Source: Planctomycetota bacterium
GTDB lineage: Bacteria; Planctomycetota; UBA1135; GCA-002686595
Direction of reading: 5' to 3'
DNA: 5,985 nt
Assembly (NCBI GenBank): GCA_029212955.1
Contig: JARGOW010000241.1
Location: forward strand, 254 to 6,238
The translations under genes were made by a program, and so were the position numbers. The notes under the pieces are model-generated. The model was not told where the DNA came from. It did no database searches and worked only from the letters and a program-made list of their open reading frames with translations. Below, one piece after another: positions 4,971-5,985 of this stretch (its first letter is position 1; each line of letters starts with the position of its first letter).

Positions 4971-5985
4971 TTAGGCTCCAGTCGTTTCGAGTTCGAGTTC
5001 GGAAGATGCGGGCGAGATTTTGTCCTCTTGCGTGTTGCCCACGCGCAGCACCACGTGCAGCAGGATGGGAACCAGGACCAGGGTGAAAATGGTGGAGACC
5101 ACCAGGCCTCCCACCACAACCGCGCCCAGGCCGCGGTACAGCTCGGATCCGGATCCGGGCATGAGGACCAGGGGTAGCATGCCACCCACCGACGTGAGCG
5201 TTCCCATGGCGATGGGCCGCACGCGGCTTTCCACGGCCCGGGCAATGGCGTTCTTCACGTCCGTCTCACCCTCTTTCAAGAAGTTGAGGGATTGGTGCAC
5301 GATCAGGATCGCGTTGTTGACCACCACTCCAGCCAGGATGACAAAGCCGAGGATGGTGAGCACGTCCATGTTTTGAACGGGCATGTATCGATCGGCAAGG
5401 CTCCATTCGTGTACGCCGGCCAGGGCGGCGAAACCTCCCAGGGTGGCCAAGGGCACGCTGACCAGGATCACCAGGGGGTAGACCCAGCTTTGGAAGAGCA
5501 CGACCATGAGCAGGTAGACCACTAGCAGCGCAAGAACCAGGCTGCTGGTGGCGGTTCCCAGGGGAGTGCCGTCCCCCACCAACGCTGTCTTGATGTCGTT
5601 CAGCTTGCCAGCCGAACCGGCCATGGCCACGTCCACGCCGGGGGCGATGGCGCCGCCCGACTTGAGTTCCTGAACCTTGGCTTCCACCATGTCGATTGCG
5701 GATTGCAGGGGCATGCCCGGGGGCGGGGTCAACTGCAAGGTCACCGCACGCTGGCGGTTCACGTGCTTGATCATCTCCGGCACGGTCACGCGCTCCATGG
5801 TCGCCACGTCGGCCAGCTTGATGATGCTGCCATCGGGGGTGGCCAGCGGAACGGATTCCAAGGCTGCCACCGCGTCGTCCCCTTGGGAGGCGGGACTGAT
5901 GATCTTGATGTCTTTGAGATCACCATCGGTTTCAAACTGCCTTGGAAGGATGATTCCATCGCTGCTGGCTTGCATGGCCAGGCCC
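4971..5985 (-). CDS. RND efflux transporter, C-terminal third (5' partial)
   Basis: This is the inner-membrane proton-driven pump of the same system. About 337 codons are present; full RND proteins have about 1,000-1,050. The frame stays open past the Met at 5975 to the right edge (reading GLAM), so that Met is internal. Counting from it, residues 1-130 belong to the second periplasmic porter/docking region (DGSIIKLADVATMERV, HVNRQRAVTLQL). Transmembrane helices 8-12 then follow at about 144-161, 166-187, 205-227, 253-275 and 282-310, with family motifs GFVILAGVVVNNAIL (210-224) and VRPIAMGTLTSVGGMLPLVL (252-271). The proton-relay aspartates of TM4 are off-window. The TM9-TM10 connection is long (GVHEWSLADRYMPVQNMDV, 187-205). 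NNAILIVHQ and the overall pattern resemble hydrophobic/amphiphilic (HAE-like) RND pumps, but the substrate is unknown. The stop is TAA at 4971-4973, 2 nt before the channel gene. Confidence 0.95.
   Translation of the reverse strand, partial: GLAMQASSDGIILPRQFETDGDLKDIKIISPASQGDDAVAALESVPLATPDGSIIKLADVATMERVTVPEMIKHVNRQRAVTLQLTPPPGMPLQSAIDMVEAKVQELKSGGAIAPGVDVAMAGSAGKLNDIKTALVGDGTPLGTATSSLVLALLVVYLLMVVLFQSWVYPLVILVSVPLATLGGFAALAGVHEWSLADRYMPVQNMDVLTILGFVILAGVVVNNAILIVHQSLNFLKEGETDVKNAIARAVESRVRPIAMGTLTSVGGMLPLVLMPGSGSELYRGLGAVVVGGLVVSTIFTLVLVPILLHVVLRVGNTQEDKISPASSELELETTGA
4976..4979 (-). promoter_or_regulatory. Ribosome-binding site fixing the GTG start of the outer-membrane lipoprotein
   Basis: GGAG on the minus strand lies 7 nt before the GTG at 4966-4968 and inside the last codons of the RND gene, whose TAA (4971-4973) falls between the two. 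This arrangement supports the non-ATG start and coupled translation of pump and channel. Confidence 0.7.

Overview
The window reads as an ordinary chromosomal stretch of a GC-rich, diderm environmental bacterium. The best lineage clue is the secreted protein at 499-2055. Its C-terminal part (FCNPANNNSTGG near residue 358, HFQCWYRD near 492, SNALSVTF at the end) resembles, from memory, a C-terminal module common in secreted proteins of Planctomycetota. The long TM9-TM10 loop and MPVQNMDVLT motif of the RND pump fit that group too. I put this at moderate confidence, since no search was run.

Layout. (1) Bases 1-297, plus strand: the last ~98 codons of a sensor histidine kinase, with the ATP-binding G1, F and G2 boxes. 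(2) Bases 298-498: a spacer with a possible weak terminator, a good sigma70-type promoter (TTGACA, 18 nt, TATAAA), a small hairpin followed by nine T, and a Shine-Dalgarno sequence inside a small inverted repeat. (3) Bases 499-2055, plus: a 518-aa Sec-exported, cysteine-rich, Gly/Asn/Ser-rich protein of unknown function, followed by a strong hairpin terminator at 2088-2118. (4) Bases 2192-3528, plus: a locus that appears broken. An exported N-terminal part with a possible NTF2-like domain runs in one frame to about 3004. A tetratricopeptide-like part continues in the -1 frame to an in-frame TAG at 3454-3456, and 23 further coding-like codons follow in the same frame to TAA at 3526-3528. (5) Bases 3532-5985, minus: an efflux operon, with the C-terminal third of an RND inner-membrane transporter followed 2 nt later by a NodT-family outer-membrane lipoprotein. 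It converges on the broken gene with only 3 nt between stop codons.

Functionally, the minus-strand pair gives the inner-membrane motor and outer-membrane channel of a tripartite efflux pump. The periplasmic adaptor would be expected upstream, beyond the right edge. The plus-strand genes are separate units: a signalling kinase, an exported structural or surface protein with its own promoter and terminator, and the decayed lipoprotein/TPR gene. I see no RNA genes, mobile elements, CRISPR arrays or defence systems. The points most worth a second look are the double-lesioned gene at 2192-3528 and the structured leader of the secreted-protein gene.
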